64,000 nucleotides of DNA from assembly GCF_042427745.1 (NCBI RefSeq), contig NZ_JBHMFA010000005.1; one strand, 5' to 3'. This document shows positions 43,122-52,503 of this stretch, one piece after another (position 1 is the stretch's first letter; each line of letters starts with the position of its first letter). The notes beneath the pieces are model-generated. The model was not told where the DNA came from. It did no database searches and saw only the letters and a program-made list of their open reading frames with translations. Source of the stretch: Algibacter miyuki. Its GTDB lineage: Bacteria > Bacteroidota > Bacteroidia > Flavobacteriales > Flavobacteriaceae. The translations under genes and the position numbers were made by a program.

Positions 43122-44342
43122 TTAAACTTTAACCTTAGGGTAACATATATAATATTTGGTTACCGGTTTTGAGAGCGCTTTTAAATTAAGTTGATCGGAT
43201 GCTTTTACAATATCTTCAATTTTTCCAGACTTATGTAAAATGTTAATTCCTTGCTGTTTTAGTTGATATGCCTGGTTTGCAATGCTTCCGGTGAACACAA
43301 AATACTCAGCCTCTGCCCTAGTAATTTTATGATGCCCAATAAAAATTTCAATTTGCTTTTCTAAATTTTGTTTTTTTATTGGCTTATTCTTTAGCTTAAT
43401 TTTTAATAAGTTTCGGTTAATAATCATTTCACACAAATGCCTTAACACAAAATCGTCGTGAAATTGCCAAGCTTTCATGGCCGAAATAATATCATAATCA
43501 TCCAATTGTGAAAAGATATTTAAGGTTTCATCAGAAAAATCATTGATCGAAATTTCATTATTCAGAAAAAACTGAAGCGGTTTGCTAGCTTCCAACTTTT
43601 CGCCTTTCAAGGTTAACTCTTTCGCGCGTTTTAAAACCCGAATTAGTAACTGCTCGGCAACCAAACCTGTTTTATGTAAATACACTTGCCAATACATTAA
43701 TCGGCGGGCAATAATGAATTTTTCAACACTATAAATGCCTTTTTCTTCAACCACCAATTCATCATCAACAGCATTTAACATAGTAATTAAACGTTCGCTA
43801 TTAATATTGCCTTCGGCTACACCTGTGTAAAAACTATCACGTTTTAAATAATCGGCCCGATCCATATCAAACTGACCCGAAATAAGCTGATACATGAACT
43901 TTCGATGGTAATTTCCTTTGAAAATTTCAATGGCTAGCGTTAAACTTCCGTTAAATTCAACATTCAAACGCTCCATAAAAAGCATTGAAATTTCCTCGTG
44001 AGATACATTATCTACAATACTATGTTCCATGGCATGCGAAAATGGACCATGCCCAATATCATGCAATAATATGGCAATATAGAGCGCTTCTTCTTCTGCT
44101 TCAGAAATGATAACCCCTTTAAAACGAAGCACATTCACGGCTTGCTGCATTAAATGCACGCAACCAATAGCATGATGAAACCGCGTGTGGTGTGCGCCCG
44201 GATATACCATATATGAGAGTCCCATTTGGGTAATTCGGCGTAAACGTTGAAAATATTTATGTTGTATTAAATCGAAAACTAACGAATTTGGAATAGTAAT
44301 AAAACCGTAAATTGGGTCGTTTAATATTTTAAGTTTGTTCAA
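43122..44342 (-). CDS. HD-domain phosphohydrolase (dNTPase-like)
   Basis: The 406-residue cytoplasmic protein has the HD superfamily motif set: YPGAHHTRFHHAIGCVHLM (first His) and LLHDIGHGPFSHAMEHS (HD pair), then a third Asp in SGQFDMDRADYLKRDS. It resembles the dGTP triphosphohydrolase-like HD family seen upstream of lpxD in Flavobacteriia. It may cleave deoxynucleotides, but the substrate is not established from sequence. It lies 53 bp upstream of lpxD and could be co-transcribed. Confidence 0.9.
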   Translation of the reverse strand: MNKLKILNDPIYGFITIPNSLVFDLIQHKYFQRLRRITQMGLSYMVYPGAHHTRFHHAIGCVHLMQQAVNVLRFKGVIISEAEEEALYIAILLHDIGHGPFSHAMEHSIVDNVSHEEISMLFMERLNVEFNGSLTLAIEIFKGNYHRKFMYQLISGQFDMDRADYLKRDSFYTGVAEGNINSERLITMLNAVDDELVVEEKGIYSVEKFIIARRLMYWQVYLHKTGLVAEQLLIRVLKRAKELTLKGEKLEASKPLQFFLNNEISINDFSDETLNIFSQLDDYDIISAMKAWQFHDDFVLRHLCEMIINRNLLKIKLKNKPIKKQNLEKQIEIFIGHHKITRAEAEYFVFTGSIANQAYQLKQQGINILHKSGKIEDIVKASDQLNLKALSKPVTKYYICYPKVKV

Positions 44343-44460
44343 ACTTTAAGTTTTTACATTATATTACAAATATAGCGATATGAAATGAGCCTAACTAACA
44401 TTTTAAAGGCTGTCATTTTTCGCTTCATTTTAACTTTAAAATCTTTACAAAAACATACAT

Positions 44461-46014
44461 ATGAATAAAATAAAAATACTTTGGGTAGATGATGAAATTG
44501 ATTTATTAAAACCTCATATTTTATTTCTTGAGAAGAAAAATTACTTAGTTACCAAATGCAATAGTGGCTCAGAAGCGATCGATATTTTAGATGAAGAAAA
44601 TTTCGATATCGTGTTTTTAGATGAAAACATGCCAGGCCTTAGCGGTTTAGAAACGTTACACGAAATTAAAGAGAAAAAAGACAACCTTCCGGTGGTGATG
44701 ATCACCAAAAGTGAGGAAGAATATATAATGGAGGAAGCTATTGGCAATAAAATAGCCGATTACCTAATAAAACCCGTAAACCCAAACCAAATTTTGTTGA
44801 GTTTAAAGAAAAATCTGGATCATTCCCGATTGATTTCTGAAAAAACGACATCTAATTACCAACAAGAGTTCCGGAAAATTGCAATGGACTTGTCTATGGT
44901 AAACACTTATGAAGAATGGGTTAGCCTGTACCAAAAATTAGTGTATTGGGAAATCCAATTGGAAGATATTGAAGATGCCGGAATGTTTGAAATTTTAGAA
45001 TCTCAAAAAAATGAAGCCAACACGCACTTTGGTAAATTTATAGAAAAAAACTATGCCGATTGGTTTGAGCCAAACACTGAGGCTCCAATAATGTCGCATA
45101 CGCTATTCAAAGAAAAAATTGCACCAGAACTAAGCAAAGAACAGCCAACACTGCTTGTGGTTATTGATAATTTACGTTACGATCAATGGAAAGTGTTCGA
45201 ACCTATTATTAATAACTATTATAAAAAAGAAACAGAAGATGCTTTTTTCAGCATCCTTCCAACGGCTACACAATACGCTAGAAACGCTATTTTCTCTGGG
45301 TTAATGCCTAGTGATATGGAGAAATTATTTCCTAAATACTGGAAAAATGATACCGATGAAGGTGGAAAAAATCTTTTTGAAGCAGAATTTCTAGAAACGC
45401 AATTAAAACGTTTAGGCCTTAGCCATTTAGAACACGAATATTTCAAGATTACAAACTTAAAGGCAGGAAAAAAATTAGTAGACAATTTTAAAAGCTTAAA
45501 GAAAAATGATTTAAGCGTTGTAGTTTACAATTTTGTAGATATGCTTTCGCACTCAAAAACAGAAATGGAAGTTGTAAAAGAATTGGCTTCTAATGATAAA
45601 GCTTATCGTTCTTTAACCCACAGTTGGTTTAAAAACTCACCGCTTTTAGAAATGATTCAACAAGCGCAACAACTTGGCTTTAAGCTAATTTTAACCACAG
45701 ACCACGGGACTATTAATGTAAAAAACCCATCGAAAGTTATTGGCGATCGGGATACCAGTTTAAATTTACGTTACAAAACAGGGCGTAGCTTAACTTATGA
45801 AGACAAAGAAGTTGTTGCGTTTAAAAACCCAAAAGAAATTCATTTACCATCTATCAGTATGAGCAGTTCATTTATTTTTGCTAAAAACGACTTGTTCTTC
45901 GCCTACCCAAACAACTATAATCATTATGTAAGTTATTTTAGAAACACGTATCAACACGGTGGCGTTTCTTTAGAGGAGATGGTTATTCCATTTGTCGTAT
46001 TTAATCCGAAGTAA
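44461..46014 (+). CDS. porX: T9SS response regulator PorX (receiver plus PglZ domain)
   Basis: A 517-residue two-domain protein. The receiver (1-120) has Asp 9-11, phosphoacceptor Asp 54 (FLDENMPG), Thr 82 and Lys 104. The C-terminal PglZ alkaline-phosphatase-like domain (about 205-510) shows metal-ligand segments VVIDNLRYDQW, LTTDHGTINV and YQHGGVSLEEM. PorX, with sensor PorY, controls type IX secretion genes in P. gingivalis, and its PglZ domain has been reported to have zinc-dependent phosphodiesterase activity. It lies divergent from the HD gene and upstream of tsaE. Confidence 0.94.
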   Translation: MNKIKILWVDDEIDLLKPHILFLEKKNYLVTKCNSGSEAIDILDEENFDIVFLDENMPGLSGLETLHEIKEKKDNLPVVMITKSEEEYIMEEAIGNKIADYLIKPVNPNQILLSLKKNLDHSRLISEKTTSNYQQEFRKIAMDLSMVNTYEEWVSLYQKLVYWEIQLEDIEDAGMFEILESQKNEANTHFGKFIEKNYADWFEPNTEAPIMSHTLFKEKIAPELSKEQPTLLVVIDNLRYDQWKVFEPIINNYYKKETEDAFFSILPTATQYARNAIFSGLMPSDMEKLFPKYWKNDTDEGGKNLFEAEFLETQLKRLGLSHLEHEYFKITNLKAGKKLVDNFKSLKKNDLSVVVYNFVDMLSHSKTEMEVVKELASNDKAYRSLTHSWFKNSPLLEMIQQAQQLGFKLILTTDHGTINVKNPSKVIGDRDTSLNLRYKTGRSLTYEDKEVVAFKNPKEIHLPSISMSSSFIFAKNDLFFAYPNNYNHYVSYFRNTYQHGGVSLEEMVIPFVVFNPK

Positions 46015-46107
46015 TTGTTAATACTGAGTCTAAAGGCGCTTTAGGGTGGCTGTTATTTGTAGGAATTAAAAATTATTTACTATTATTGTGTTATTAAATT
46101 TTTAAAA

Positions 46108-46512
46108 TTGAAAGTTACTTACCAACTTAAAGACGTAGAACGTATTGCTAAACAACTCATTGAGAATGTTAAGTCTAAAACCTTGTTATTCCGTGGCGAG
46201 ATGGGTGTTGGAAAAACAACCCTAATTAGTGCTATAATTAAGGTTTTAGGTAGTCATGACGACGTTAGCAGTCCTACCTTTTCTATTGTTAATGAATACC
46301 AATTGAATGATAAAAAAATATATCATTTCGATTTGTATAGAATTAACGATTTAGAGGAAGCTTACAATTTTGGAATTGAAGATTATTTGGATTCTGATAA
46401 TTGGATTATTATTGAATGGCCAGAAATTCTTGAACCCCTATACTCAGGAACTGAAAACATAATAAGCATAGAACTATTATCAGAAAACACACGACAATTA
46501 GTAGCAAATTAA
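46108..46512 (+). CDS. tsaE: tRNA threonylcarbamoyladenosine biosynthesis ATPase TsaE
   Basis: The 134-residue P-loop ATPase of the t6A37 tRNA modification complex. The Walker A motif GEMGVGKTT is at about 30-38, and ISSP-type and YHFDLYRI segments follow. The gene appears to start at a TTG (46108): in-frame stops lie just upstream and the only internal ATG is inside the Walker motif. It is 93 bp after porX on the same strand, in the conserved porX-tsaE order. Confidence 0.92.
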   Translation: MKVTYQLKDVERIAKQLIENVKSKTLLFRGEMGVGKTTLISAIIKVLGSHDDVSSPTFSIVNEYQLNDKKIYHFDLYRINDLEEAYNFGIEDYLDSDNWIIIEWPEILEPLYSGTENIISIELLSENTRQLVAN

Positions 46513-46648
46513 ACCAACCAACCCTAACATTATTAGTTCATAAGCATGCCAAAAACACGAATACTTATCAAATAAAATTAGTTTTACGGGAAACCCTCAA
46601 GGGAAATTTTTAAAAACATTGTTTTTAACATAATTTTAACATTTGAGC

Positions 46649-46680
46649 TTGATTTTAAATTTAGTCTTTATCTAAATTTG
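46649..46680 (+). promoter_or_regulatory. Predicted promoter for the small exported peptide gene
   Basis: TTG (46649-46651) is followed after 21 bp by TAAATTTG (46673-46680), a full match to the Bacteroidota -7 consensus. Transcription would start about 20 bp before the ATG at 46706. Confidence 0.5.
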
Positions 46681-46705
46681 GATTATAATTAAAAACCCCT
46701 ATAGA

Positions 46706-46849
46706 ATGAAAGCAAAAAAGTATTTAATCGCTATTGCGATTTTCGGAGGAATGGCAGTTACAGTTTATGCAGCTAATACAATCAACCAAGATGAGCAACA
46801 AACTGCAAAAATTGAAAAATGGAGAATTAAAATTCCCACTCATGGATAG
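46706..46849 (+). CDS. Small exported peptide of unknown function (47 aa)
   Basis: The reading frame from ATG 46706 to TAG 46847-46849 encodes 47 residues. A basic start (MKAKKYLIAIAIFGG) and hydrophobic core ending near VYAAN fit a signal peptide, leaving about 25 mature residues rich in Gln, Lys and Glu. A good promoter lies just upstream, and the frame overlaps the start of the next gene by 8 bp. A longer frame from 46734 partly overlaps it but starts without support. I do not recognise the product. Confidence 0.55.
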   Translation: MKAKKYLIAIAIFGGMAVTVYAANTINQDEQQTAKIEKWRIKIPTHG

Positions 46850-47333
46850 AAAAAGTTTAATTATAGGGACTATCATAGCCACTATAATTGCTTCTACCCC
46901 TTATTTATTTTACTTATATGAAATTGTCCCACATACACCAGTTTGGGACAATTTTATTTTCAGATATGACAGTACCTACTATGGTAGTATGAAAACTTTA
47001 GTTTGGACCCTTATGGGAAAAACTACACCACTACTATTATTGTTTATTTGGTTTTTCACTTGTCGTCATTGGTGGTATCATACGCTACTTGTGCCAATCT
47101 CGATGTACATCTACCAGATTTTCACAACTATAAATGAGGATACTATGTTTATAGATACGAATCAATTATTTTACCTACTACCTATAATGGGTATTATAAT
47201 TCCATCTATCTATCTTATTAGAGCTCAAATTTTCAACAAAGTTAACAACGCCAATAAATCATTACAAGAATTAGAAGACGAATTCAAAGTAACTCCAAGA
47301 AAAGGTTGGGATAAAATAAAAGAATACTTTTAA
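46842..47333 (+). CDS. Conserved small integral membrane protein
   Basis: I place the start at 46842 (MDRKSLIIGTIIATIIAS), giving 163 residues. A longer open frame from 46734 would cover most of the small peptide gene in another frame. Four hydrophobic segments are visible (about 6-24, 50-65, 70-90 and 105-125), with a conserved-looking TCRHWWYH turn and a charged cytoplasmic C-terminus (LQELEDEFKVTPRKGWDKIKEYF). No enzyme motif is present. It may be translationally coupled to the peptide gene (ATGGATAG overlap). Function unknown. Confidence 0.7.
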   Translation: MDRKSLIIGTIIATIIASTPYLFYLYEIVPHTPVWDNFIFRYDSTYYGSMKTLVWTLMGKTTPLLLLFIWFFTCRHWWYHTLLVPISMYIYQIFTTINEDTMFIDTNQLFYLLPIMGIIIPSIYLIRAQIFNKVNNANKSLQELEDEFKVTPRKGWDKIKEYF

Positions 47334-47335
47334 AT

Positions 47336-47401
47336 CGGTTAGATTTAAAAATAAATATATTTAAGGTGTAATGAACATCATATTAAACTTAACCGTTTTT
47401 T
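47336..47401 (+). terminator. Possible terminator after the membrane protein gene
   Basis: CGGTTAGATTTAA (47336-47348) pairs with TTAAACTTAACCG (47383-47395) with one wobble and one mismatch, followed by six T residues. The 34-nt loop is long for an intrinsic terminator. Confidence 0.4.
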
Positions 47402-47482
47402 ATGGTGTTTTTTCATTTAGGCAAGGAAAGTGTTTTCGAGTTGATAAAGTCTCCTAAAACGATTAGAAAGCCTCTACAGGCG

Positions 47483-47561
<79 letters not shown>

Positions 47562-47598
47562 ACAGTTACTTGGTAGAAAACCTATTTAAAACTAGCGT

Positions 47599-50028
47599 CT
47601 AATTCGTGTTTTGCTCCAATCTTAATTGCTCCTCGACCTCTTTGTCTTTTTGGTTATTAGTTAACCTAAAATTGCCAAACTTATAATTAAAGCCAACGGT
47701 AAACAATCTGTTCTCCATTTTAGAATTCAATAGAATGTCTTGATTTAAATATTTAGTAGTTTGAGTAAAATTCTGGGTGTTAAAAATATCGCTAACACCT
47801 ACACTTAGAGATGCGCGGTTATCCCAAAAGGTTTTTCTAAAATTAATATCTAAACCTGTTCTATTACTAATTTCACGAGGACCATCAACTATTGGCGAAA
47901 TATAATTTAACATCACATCGGCTGTTAAACTTCTATCCTTTAGAAAAGAAAAGTAATTTACAATTTGTAAATACAGAGACCATTTATCCGTGGTATATAA
48001 AGCATTATTACTTTCTAAGGCAGAGAAATGATTTTCATAATAAAACAAAGAAGATAAAGCGTATACATTCCAATTAGAAATAACAGGAGTATACGTCATA
48101 AAATCTAAACCATAAGAAACGCCTTTATCAAGATTTGTATTAATGTTTTTCAACAGCTTAGAATCATTGTCTTGAAACCATATTTCAGTCGACGGATTTT
48201 TTTCATTTCTGTAATAAACTTCAAACGTATATTTACCTTTCAAGGTGTAACCCAAGATAAAATTATCGTCTATTTCCGGTTTTAAATTTGGATCTCCTGT
48301 AGTATAAGAGTTATCACTTAAATACAATTTAAAAGGATTGAGTTGCTCATATCGAGGCCTACTGATACGTTTATTATAACTGGCGTAAACTTCATTGTTT
48401 TCATTTATGACATGTAATAAATGAAAGGTTGGAAACAATTTAATATAATCGGATTTATTCGTTTCATTTGTTGATAATGAATTCCCTTTAATATTGGTGT
48501 GCTCTACTCTTACTCCTGTTTTCAAACTCCAACGATTCCAGTCTTTAGAATAACTTCCGTAAATGGCTAAGTTTGTTTCATCATACAAAAACACGTCAGA
48601 ATTCTCTAAATCTTCTTCCCTATTTCCGCTATCATAGACATATCTATCAAGTAAACTTTCCGAATTAATAAACGATGCTTTTACCCCGGCTTCTAAAAAT
48701 TCAGAATCAGAAATTGGGAGTTCATAATCTATTTGCCCTGTGTACAACTCAATATTTTGTCCGGTAAAAGATTGAAACCTATTATTTCTAATGAGGGATT
48801 CATCTGGAAACAAATAAGTGGTATTCACATCTTGATTACTAGAAAAATCGTAATTGGTGTGATGTACACTAAACGAAACCTGTTCGCCGTCTTGTTTGAA
48901 TTTATGAATATAATCGAGCGTAAAAGCCAAATTGGTCTTCTTATCGATAACGTTATTTTGAGTATTAAATGTAGAATCTAAAACTCCTGTAGCACCAAAA
49001 ACTTCTGTAAAGGAATTGATATCTCTATCATTACCAGAATGAGGCAAAAACAATAAATTTGCCGAAAAACTAAGCGTATTATTTGCATTTATCTCATAAT
49101 CTATGTTACTATTTACATTTTGATTTGTTGATTCTTGAACGCGTTTATAGTCGGTTTCCCAACTAGAAATAGGAACGTTACTGTTAGAGAAATTAACAAA
49201 TTCCTCGTTATGTCTGTAATCTTTCCTTGGGCTAATGTTGTAATTAATATAAGCACTTATTTTTTTACCCTTAAAAAAATGACTCGTCCCTACCGAATAT
49301 TTAGGAAATTTATAGCCTTGTTCAAAATTACCAAAAACACTTCCATTATAACCTGAGACAATATTTTTAGAAGTGATAAAGTTTAGCACAGCTCCGCCTT
49401 CTGCTTCGTATTTTGCTGGCGGTGACGTAATAACCTCTATAGCCTTAATATTATTAGCAGGCATACTTTCTAAAAGTTGTAAAATTTCAGCTGTAGATAA
49501 ATGTACTTTTTTGTCATTTATATATATGGTTGGGCTAGATTGCTTAACGGTGATCTCATCATTATTAACCAAAACACCTGGCGTATGTTTTAAAACATCG
49601 GCCATATTATTATTAGAAAGCGTAGAATTTTCAACATTAAACACCAATCGATCTACCAATCGCTTCACCGTTGGCTTCTTACTAACAATAAAAATACCAT
49701 CAAGTTCTTGGTGCTCGTCTTCAAGTATAATTTTATCAAGCGTTTTACTTTCATTTAAAACTAGATTTATTATCTGAGTTTTATATCCTAAATAACTAAT
49801 GTTTAAAACACAAGAACCCGCTTCTAAATTTGATATTTTAAAAACTCCATATTCATCTGTTGTTGTACCAACAGGGCTTGAATACTCTTTACTACTCGTA
49901 ATTAAAATATTAGCAAAAGCTATAGGTTTATTGTTTGCGTCTTCAATTTCTCCAGTAACTTCTATACTTTGAGAAAGACTATGTAAAGAAAAAAGTAAAA
50001 TAAAAATTAATACTAATTGTTTAATCAT
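47599..50028 (-). CDS. TonB-receptor-like outer membrane beta-barrel protein
   Basis: An 809-residue outer membrane protein with a signal peptide (about 1-20). A carboxypeptidase-D-like regulatory domain (about 22-95: VTGEIEDANNKPIAFANILITSS) is followed by a plug-like domain (NNNMADVLKHTPGVLVNNDEITVKQSSPTIYINDKKV) and a barrel matching the OMP_b-brl_3 family. It differs from SusC and has no SusD partner. It is inverted between tsaE and ald, so it has its own transcript. TAGTTTTG at 50052-50045 could be its -7 box. The substrate is unknown. Confidence 0.88.
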   Translation of the reverse strand: MIKQLVLIFILLFSLHSLSQSIEVTGEIEDANNKPIAFANILITSSKEYSSPVGTTTDEYGVFKISNLEAGSCVLNISYLGYKTQIINLVLNESKTLDKIILEDEHQELDGIFIVSKKPTVKRLVDRLVFNVENSTLSNNNMADVLKHTPGVLVNNDEITVKQSSPTIYINDKKVHLSTAEILQLLESMPANNIKAIEVITSPPAKYEAEGGAVLNFITSKNIVSGYNGSVFGNFEQGYKFPKYSVGTSHFFKGKKISAYINYNISPRKDYRHNEEFVNFSNSNVPISSWETDYKRVQESTNQNVNSNIDYEINANNTLSFSANLLFLPHSGNDRDINSFTEVFGATGVLDSTFNTQNNVIDKKTNLAFTLDYIHKFKQDGEQVSFSVHHTNYDFSSNQDVNTTYLFPDESLIRNNRFQSFTGQNIELYTGQIDYELPISDSEFLEAGVKASFINSESLLDRYVYDSGNREEDLENSDVFLYDETNLAIYGSYSKDWNRWSLKTGVRVEHTNIKGNSLSTNETNKSDYIKLFPTFHLLHVINENNEVYASYNKRISRPRYEQLNPFKLYLSDNSYTTGDPNLKPEIDDNFILGYTLKGKYTFEVYYRNEKNPSTEIWFQDNDSKLLKNINTNLDKGVSYGLDFMTYTPVISNWNVYALSSLFYYENHFSALESNNALYTTDKWSLYLQIVNYFSFLKDRSLTADVMLNYISPIVDGPREISNRTGLDINFRKTFWDNRASLSVGVSDIFNTQNFTQTTKYLNQDILLNSKMENRLFTVGFNYKFGNFRLTNNQKDKEVEEQLRLEQNTN

Positions 50029-50191
50029 ATTTGTTAAGTTAACGCAAAACTAAAGTAAATAATTGAATACGTTTTGCGGTCTAACCTTAAAATTTATGAA
50101 AACTATTCGCACAAGTTAAAATGATGACCTATTTTTAATTGAGTTTCAAAATTTATTTGTAATTTGATTTTTTATTAAAATAATAAAATGC

Positions 50192-51391
50192 ATGAGCAAA
50201 CCACTTTCACCTTTTACAAAGCAACAACTTCTACCTCAAGAAGAAACACTTGAAATATTTAAGAAAAAAGGCGAATTATTTATAGGAATACCTAAAGAAA
50301 CAGCTTTTCAGGAAAAACGAGTTTGTTTAACTCCCGATGCCGTTTATGCTTTAGTGAATAACGGGCACCGCGTTTTATTAGAATCTGGCGCGGGAGAAGG
50401 TGCCAATTTTAGCGACAAAGATTATAGTGAAGCTGGCGCAGAAATAACAAAAGACACCGAAAAGGTTTTTGCATGCCCAATGATTTTAAAAGTGGAACCG
50501 CCAAGTTTAGAGCAAATTAAGCTTATAAACCCGCAAACCATACTAATTTCTGCGTTACAATTAAAAACACAACATAAAAAATACTTCGAGACTTTAGCGT
50601 CTAAACGTATTACCGCATTGGCTTTCGAGTTTATTAGAGATTCTGATAATGCTTACCCTGCGGTAAAATCGTTAAGCGAAATTGCTGGAACGGCATCTGT
50701 ATTAATTGCATCAGAATTACTTTCAAGTTCTGAAACAGGCAACGGCCTCATGTTTGGCAACATTAGTGGCGTACCTCCTATTGAGGTTGTTATTCTTGGC
50801 GCTGGTACTGTTGGCGAATTTGCTAGTCGTAGCGCTATTGGTCTTGGCGCAAATGTTAAAATATTTGATAATTCATTAACCAAATTAAGACGCATACAAA
50901 GCCATCTGGGGCGTCCGGTTTACACATCGACTATTCAACCTAAAAATTTAACTAAAGCCTTAAAACGTTGCGATGTTGTTATTGGCGCCATTCGCGGCAC
51001 TAATAGAGCGCCTATTGTGGTTTCTGAAAATATGGTGCAACACATGAAAAAAGGTGCCATAATTATCGATGTTAGCATAGATATGGGAGGCTGTTTTGAA
51101 ACTAGCGAGGTAACATCACACAAACACCCTACCTTTATAAAACATAATGTGGTACATTATTGTGTACCTAATATTCCGGCACGGTATTCCAGAACTTCAT
51201 CTGTGTCTATAAGCAATATTTTTACGCCATATTTATTGAAAATTGCCGAAGATGGCGGATTAGAAAATTCCTTACGTTTTGATCGCGGTTTAAAAAATGG
51301 GTTGTACTTTTACCACGGTATTTTAACTAGTAAATCTGTGGGAGAATGGTTTGGTTTAGATTATAGCGATATTAATTTGCTCATCTTTTAA
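50192..51391 (+). CDS. ald: Alanine dehydrogenase
   Basis: A 399-residue NAD+-dependent enzyme converting L-alanine and pyruvate. The N-terminal domain has GIPKETAFQEKRVCLTPDAVYALVNNGHRVLLESGAG and the active-site Lys and His region ILKVEPPSLEQ...LQLKTQHK. The NAD-binding loop is VVILGAGTVGEFASR. Later segments include DVVIGAIRGTNRAPIVVSENMVQHMKKGAIIIDVSIDMGG and the substrate loop CVPNIPARYSRT. It is somewhat longer at the N-terminus than Ald of other phyla. It is followed after 34 bp by the DUF4258-like gene. Confidence 0.95.
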   Translation: MSKPLSPFTKQQLLPQEETLEIFKKKGELFIGIPKETAFQEKRVCLTPDAVYALVNNGHRVLLESGAGEGANFSDKDYSEAGAEITKDTEKVFACPMILKVEPPSLEQIKLINPQTILISALQLKTQHKKYFETLASKRITALAFEFIRDSDNAYPAVKSLSEIAGTASVLIASELLSSSETGNGLMFGNISGVPPIEVVILGAGTVGEFASRSAIGLGANVKIFDNSLTKLRRIQSHLGRPVYTSTIQPKNLTKALKRCDVVIGAIRGTNRAPIVVSENMVQHMKKGAIIIDVSIDMGGCFETSEVTSHKHPTFIKHNVVHYCVPNIPARYSRTSSVSISNIFTPYLLKIAEDGGLENSLRFDRGLKNGLYFYHGILTSKSVGEWFGLDYSDINLLIF

Positions 51392-51425
51392 GAAGCATCT
51401 CCAAAACGACCTCAAAATTATTTAA

Positions 51426-51806
51426 ATGAAACTTATTCAGCGTATTGGCTATTACCTTGGCGGATTTTCCATCGGGTTAATTATTTTAACATTCTTTTTA
51501 AACGGAAAAAAAGCGTCCTGTAGTTATGGTCCGGAAGCCCGAGTTTTAAAAAACATTAACTCAAAAAACATTGTTTATAATGCCGTAATCAACGATTTTA
51601 TATCGAAAAACATTATTGATTCTACTGAAATTAGAACCGTTTTAAAAAAAGGCGACATTAATTTCTCGGATAGTGATACCAGACGTAAACCTTGTGGTGT
51701 TTATTTTGTTGAAGGTGAATTAGATGAAAGAGAAGTTGTTTTAACGGTTGAAAACTGCGATAGCATTGCAACTATTACCAATTTAAAAATTGAAAAGATG
51801 CCATGA
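51426..51806 (+). CDS. DUF4258-like membrane-anchored protein
   Basis: A 126-residue protein with one N-terminal membrane anchor (about 7-26, GYYLGGFSIGLIILTFFL). A small alpha/beta domain follows, with a Cys residue near the anchor (KKASCSYGP) and a second pair in RRKPCGVYFVE and TVENCDSIAT. The pattern fits DUF4258, a family without known biochemistry. Its stop codon overlaps the start of the sugar transferase gene by 4 bp (ATGA), indicating coupled translation. Confidence 0.75.
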   Translation: MKLIQRIGYYLGGFSIGLIILTFFLNGKKASCSYGPEARVLKNINSKNIVYNAVINDFISKNIIDSTEIRTVLKKGDINFSDSDTRRKPCGVYFVEGELDEREVVLTVENCDSIATITNLKIEKMP

Positions 51807-52396
51807 TAAAGCGCACTTTTGATGTTCTTTTTTCTTTAATTGGTTTAATTTTTCTTTTTCCATTTCTCCTTATTCTTGCCATTATCATTAAAATAGATTC
51901 TAAAGGTCCTGTGCTATTTATTCAGGGTCGCGTTGGCAAAAATAATCGGGATTTCAATATTTATAAGTTTAGAACCATGCGCGAGAAATCGCAAAAAAGC
52001 GGCTTACTAACTTTAGGCAATCATGATGCGCGAATAACCAAAGTCGGCTATTTGTTAAGGCGGTTTAAAATTGATGAATTCCCACAGCTTATTAATATTT
52101 TAAAAGGCGACATGAGTTTTGTTGGGCCTAGGCCAGAATTACGCTATTACGTTAATTTCTATACGGAAGACGATATGAAAATATTCAAAGTTCGTCCAGG
52201 TATTACAGGGCTTGCATCTTTAAAATATAGAAATGAAGTAGAATTATTAGAAGCCGCCGAAAATCCTGAGGAACTATTTATAAAAACAATCATTCCTGAT
52301 AAATTAAAATACAATAAGGCATATATTAAGAATAGAAATTTCTTTTTCGACCTAAAATTAATAGCCTTAACCGTGATCAAGGTTATTACAAAATAA
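51803..52396 (+). CDS. Undecaprenyl-phosphate sugar phosphotransferase
   Basis: A 197-residue bacterial sugar transferase (PglC/WcaJ catalytic domain type). It has a single N-terminal membrane segment (about 8-30), KRTFDVLFSLIGLIFLFPFLL, and the conserved KFRTMRE, LLRRFKIDEFPQLINILKGDMSFVGPRPE and VRPGITGLASLKYR blocks. Such enzymes place the first sugar-phosphate on undecaprenyl phosphate in polysaccharide or glycan assembly. It lies 107 bp before the dehydratase at 52504 and probably acts with it. Confidence 0.92.
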   Translation: MIKRTFDVLFSLIGLIFLFPFLLILAIIIKIDSKGPVLFIQGRVGKNNRDFNIYKFRTMREKSQKSGLLTLGNHDARITKVGYLLRRFKIDEFPQLINILKGDMSFVGPRPELRYYVNFYTEDDMKIFKVRPGITGLASLKYRNEVELLEAAENPEELFIKTIIPDKLKYNKAYIKNRNFFFDLKLIALTVIKVITK

Positions 52397-52503
52397 CTAT
52401 TTTCGCTTTCCCTATACCTTCTCTTTATTCCGCTATAATTTTCACTGTTTTTCATTTAAATTATAGCAACAAAACAATCTTTAAATAAAGACGTTATACC
52501 TAG

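Noticed and set aside
46734..46841. Extended N-terminus of the membrane protein
   Set aside because: It is out of frame with the promoter-proximal peptide and lacks hydrophobic or family-like sequence; the start at 46842 fits a membrane protein.
49373..49777. 134-codon plus-strand frame
   Set aside because: It is an antisense shadow of the beta-barrel gene.
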